Assembly: GCA_025758065.1 (NCBI GenBank)
Contig: CP107199.1
Location: 846,001 to 910,000, forward strand
From: Lachnospiraceae bacterium
GTDB lineage: Bacteria > Bacillota > Clostridia > Lachnospirales > Lachnospiraceae
Length of the DNA stretch: 64,000 nucleotides
Reading direction: 5' to 3'
The notes under the pieces are model-generated. The model did no database searches. It was not told where the DNA came from and saw only the letters and a program-made list of their open reading frames with translations. Shown in pieces: positions 62,499 to 64,000 of the stretch; the first letter of the stretch is position 1, and every line of letters starts with the position of its first letter. Made by a program: the position numbers and the translations under genes.

Positions 62499-64000
62499 CG
62501 GCTGCCTCCTTTCCGCTGGTCAAATTCCAGCTTGAAGTTGGCGTACTGTCCATCGTCCTCCAAAACCACAGTGGCATCGTAGGTCTTGCCGGTTTTCTCC
62601 GAATATAGGCCCGTTACACGGACACGGCCATCTTTCAGCAGTGCAGACACCACAGCCTTGGTCGGCTGTTTTTTCTTGGCAGCCCACCATTTGTTATTTT
62701 TCCAGATTGCAAATTTGCAAGAATCATTCTGACAGAAGAAGCCTTTTTGCAGTTCTGCAACTTCACCGCCGCAGCGGGGGCATTTGCCTACCACCTCACG
62801 GGGCGGGGAGAACAGGTACTCGGTTCCCTTGATGACCTGATAAGTTCCCACCAGATCTTTCAGCATGGTGCTGATCCCGTCCAAAAACTCCTCCGGGGCA
62901 AGCTGCCCGCGCTCGATCTCGCCCAGTCGGTACTCCCACTCGGCAGTCAGAAGCGGCGATTGCAGTTGTTCCGGCAGAACGGTGATCAGGGAAACTGCAT
63001 CGTGGGAAGGGAGAAGCTGCACCGTTTTCCTGCTCTTTTTTCGTTCCAGAAAACCGGCAGATACCAGCTTTTCCAAAATACCGGCACGGGTGGCCGGTGT
63101 CCCCAGACCTTTTCGCTCGGCATCCTCCGGCATATCCTCTTTTCCGGCAGTCTCCATCGCGGACAATAGGGTGTCCTCCGTAAAGTGCTGAGGCGGACTG
63201 CTTTTGCCTTCTTTGACGATTGCCGCAGCAACCGAAAGGGTCTGTCCTTCAGTCAGCTCCGGCAGGGCTTTCTCTGCGCCCTCTTTTTTCGGCTCCGCAT
63301 CCTTCATTTTGGCACGGTAGGCGTCCTCCAGTGCTTTCCATCCGGGGTGCTTCACCGTTTTTCCTTTGGCGGTAAACTCCCTACCGGCACACGCTGCAAT
63401 CACAACGGTTTCCGAATAGATATGGGGCTGGGCCACGGCACACAGCAGACGCAGGGCCACCAGCTCCAGCACCGCTTTTTCTCCCGCAGGAAGGGCAGAA
63501 AGGTCTGCATCCTTGAGATTTCTGGTAGGGATTACTGCGTGGTGGTCGGTTACTTTCTTGTCGTTGATGACCGTCTGCGGATCACAGGTAATGGCGATCC
63601 CTTTGCGAAATGGCATAGCATTGGCAACCAGATTCACCAGCACCGGCAGGCTGTCTGCCATATCACCGGTCAGATAGCGGCTGTCAGTACGGGGATAGGT
63701 GCAGAGCTTCTTTTCATACAGGCTTTGCAGATAGTCCAGGGTCTGCTGGGCTGTAAATCCAAGCAGGCGGTTGGCATCTCTTTGCAGAGTAGTCAGGTCA
63801 TAGAGGGCAGGCGGCTTTTCGGATTTTTCCTTGCACTCCACTTTTTTGATTGTGACAGCTGCACCCTGACAGGCTTCTTTCAGCTGCTCTGCGCTTGCTC
63901 GGTCACTCATGCGCTCCCCGGATACGGTAAGACCGGGCAGCTCCAGCGCCACGGTATAAAAAGGAACCGGCTTAAATGTGTCGATTTCAGCTTCTCGCTG
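62495..64000 (-). CDS. topB: DNA topoisomerase III, type IA (5' end beyond the window)
   Basis: The frame is open to the right edge, giving at least 500 residues. Visible motifs are those of topoisomerase III: LQRDANRLLGFTAQQTLDYLQSLYEKKLCTYPRTDSRYLTGDM, containing the catalytic tyrosine in TYPRTDS, then HHAVIPT, PQHFTEDTLLSAMETAGKEDMPEDAERKGLGTPATRA and a C-terminal zinc finger CPRCGGEVAELQKGFFCQN near the end. It relaxes DNA during transfer and is standard in Tn1549-like ICEs. It overlaps the 92-residue gene by four bases. Confidence 0.93.
   Translation of the reverse strand, partial: QREAEIDTFKPVPFYTVALELPGLTVSGERMSDRASAEQLKEACQGAAVTIKKVECKEKSEKPPALYDLTTLQRDANRLLGFTAQQTLDYLQSLYEKKLCTYPRTDSRYLTGDMADSLPVLVNLVANAMPFRKGIAITCDPQTVINDKKVTDHHAVIPTRNLKDADLSALPAGEKAVLELVALRLLCAVAQPHIYSETVVIAACAGREFTAKGKTVKHPGWKALEDAYRAKMKDAEPKKEGAEKALPELTEGQTLSVAAAIVKEGKSSPPQHFTEDTLLSAMETAGKEDMPEDAERKGLGTPATRAGILEKLVSAGFLERKKSRKTVQLLPSHDAVSLITVLPEQLQSPLLTAEWEYRLGEIERGQLAPEEFLDGISTMLKDLVGTYQVIKGTEYLFSPPREVVGKCPRCGGEVAELQKGFFCQNDSCKFAIWKNNKWWAAKKKQPTKAVVSALLKDGRVRVTGLYSEKTGKTYDATVVLEDDGQYANFKLEFDQRKGGSR

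Overview
The window reads as the chromosome of a gut Lachnospiraceae-type Firmicute (Clostridia) into which a large integrative and conjugative element (ICE) of the Tn1549-like kind has inserted. The left 7.4 kb is ordinary host sequence: a divergent AraC-type regulator, a family 31 glycosidase, a complete TRAP transporter (DctP, DctQ, DctM), a DUF3881 protein (a family I associate with Lachnospiraceae) and a tRNA-Arg(CCU) with its own promoter and terminator. Everything to the right of the tRNA looks like the element. Its far end, including the integrase, lies outside the window.

The element has four parts. (1) 7.4-11.3 kb: a plasmid-like maintenance block on the + strand: two small proteins, a RepA_N-type initiator with iteron-like repeats inside its gene, ParA, and ParB with a perfect 27-base palindrome inside its gene. 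(2) 11.3-13.9 kb: a control block: a sigma-like factor, a 182-residue protein, and an ImmA/ImmR-like protease and repressor pair with shared GTTCG/CGAAC operators. (3) 13.9-43.9 kb: about 30 kb of cargo, 37 tightly packed genes all on the - strand plus a terminal WYL regulator. The array has a recognisable promoter at its right end (near 43.84 kb) and a strong terminator at its left end (13.9 kb). Many of its proteins belong to families known as immunity proteins in polymorphic-toxin systems: SUKH/SMI1, Suppressor-of-fused, DUF4261, DUF2185, DUF4253, DUF4241, DUF2262, DUF5713, Imm17-like, Imm26-like, CbrC-like, ankyrin and DKNYY. No cognate toxin is visible. The centrepiece is a 2060-residue protein that strings several of these domains together, with a 672-residue relative carrying some of them in another order. 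(4) 43.9-64 kb: the transfer and stabilisation block: a SLOG protein, an XRE regulator, a relaxase with a possible oriT beside it, an AbiE toxin-antitoxin operon, a CD1845-like membrane protein, MobC, a DUF3849-like protein, a giant methylase/SNF2 helicase with a TnpV gene overprinted in another frame, a TTRAP-like protein, a CHC2/ArdC fusion and DNA topoisomerase III, which runs off the window.

The parts fit together as follows. RepA, ParA and ParB would keep the excised circle from being lost. ImmR/ImmA would keep transfer off until induced. The relaxase, MobC, topoisomerase and helicase would process DNA for conjugation, and ArdC and AbiE would help the element survive and persist in a new host. 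The cargo would give the recipient a broad set of orphan immunities against toxins from neighbouring bacteria. I infer that this is a Firmicute counterpart of the acquired interbacterial defence clusters described in Bacteroidales. That array is the most promising candidate here for an under-described system.
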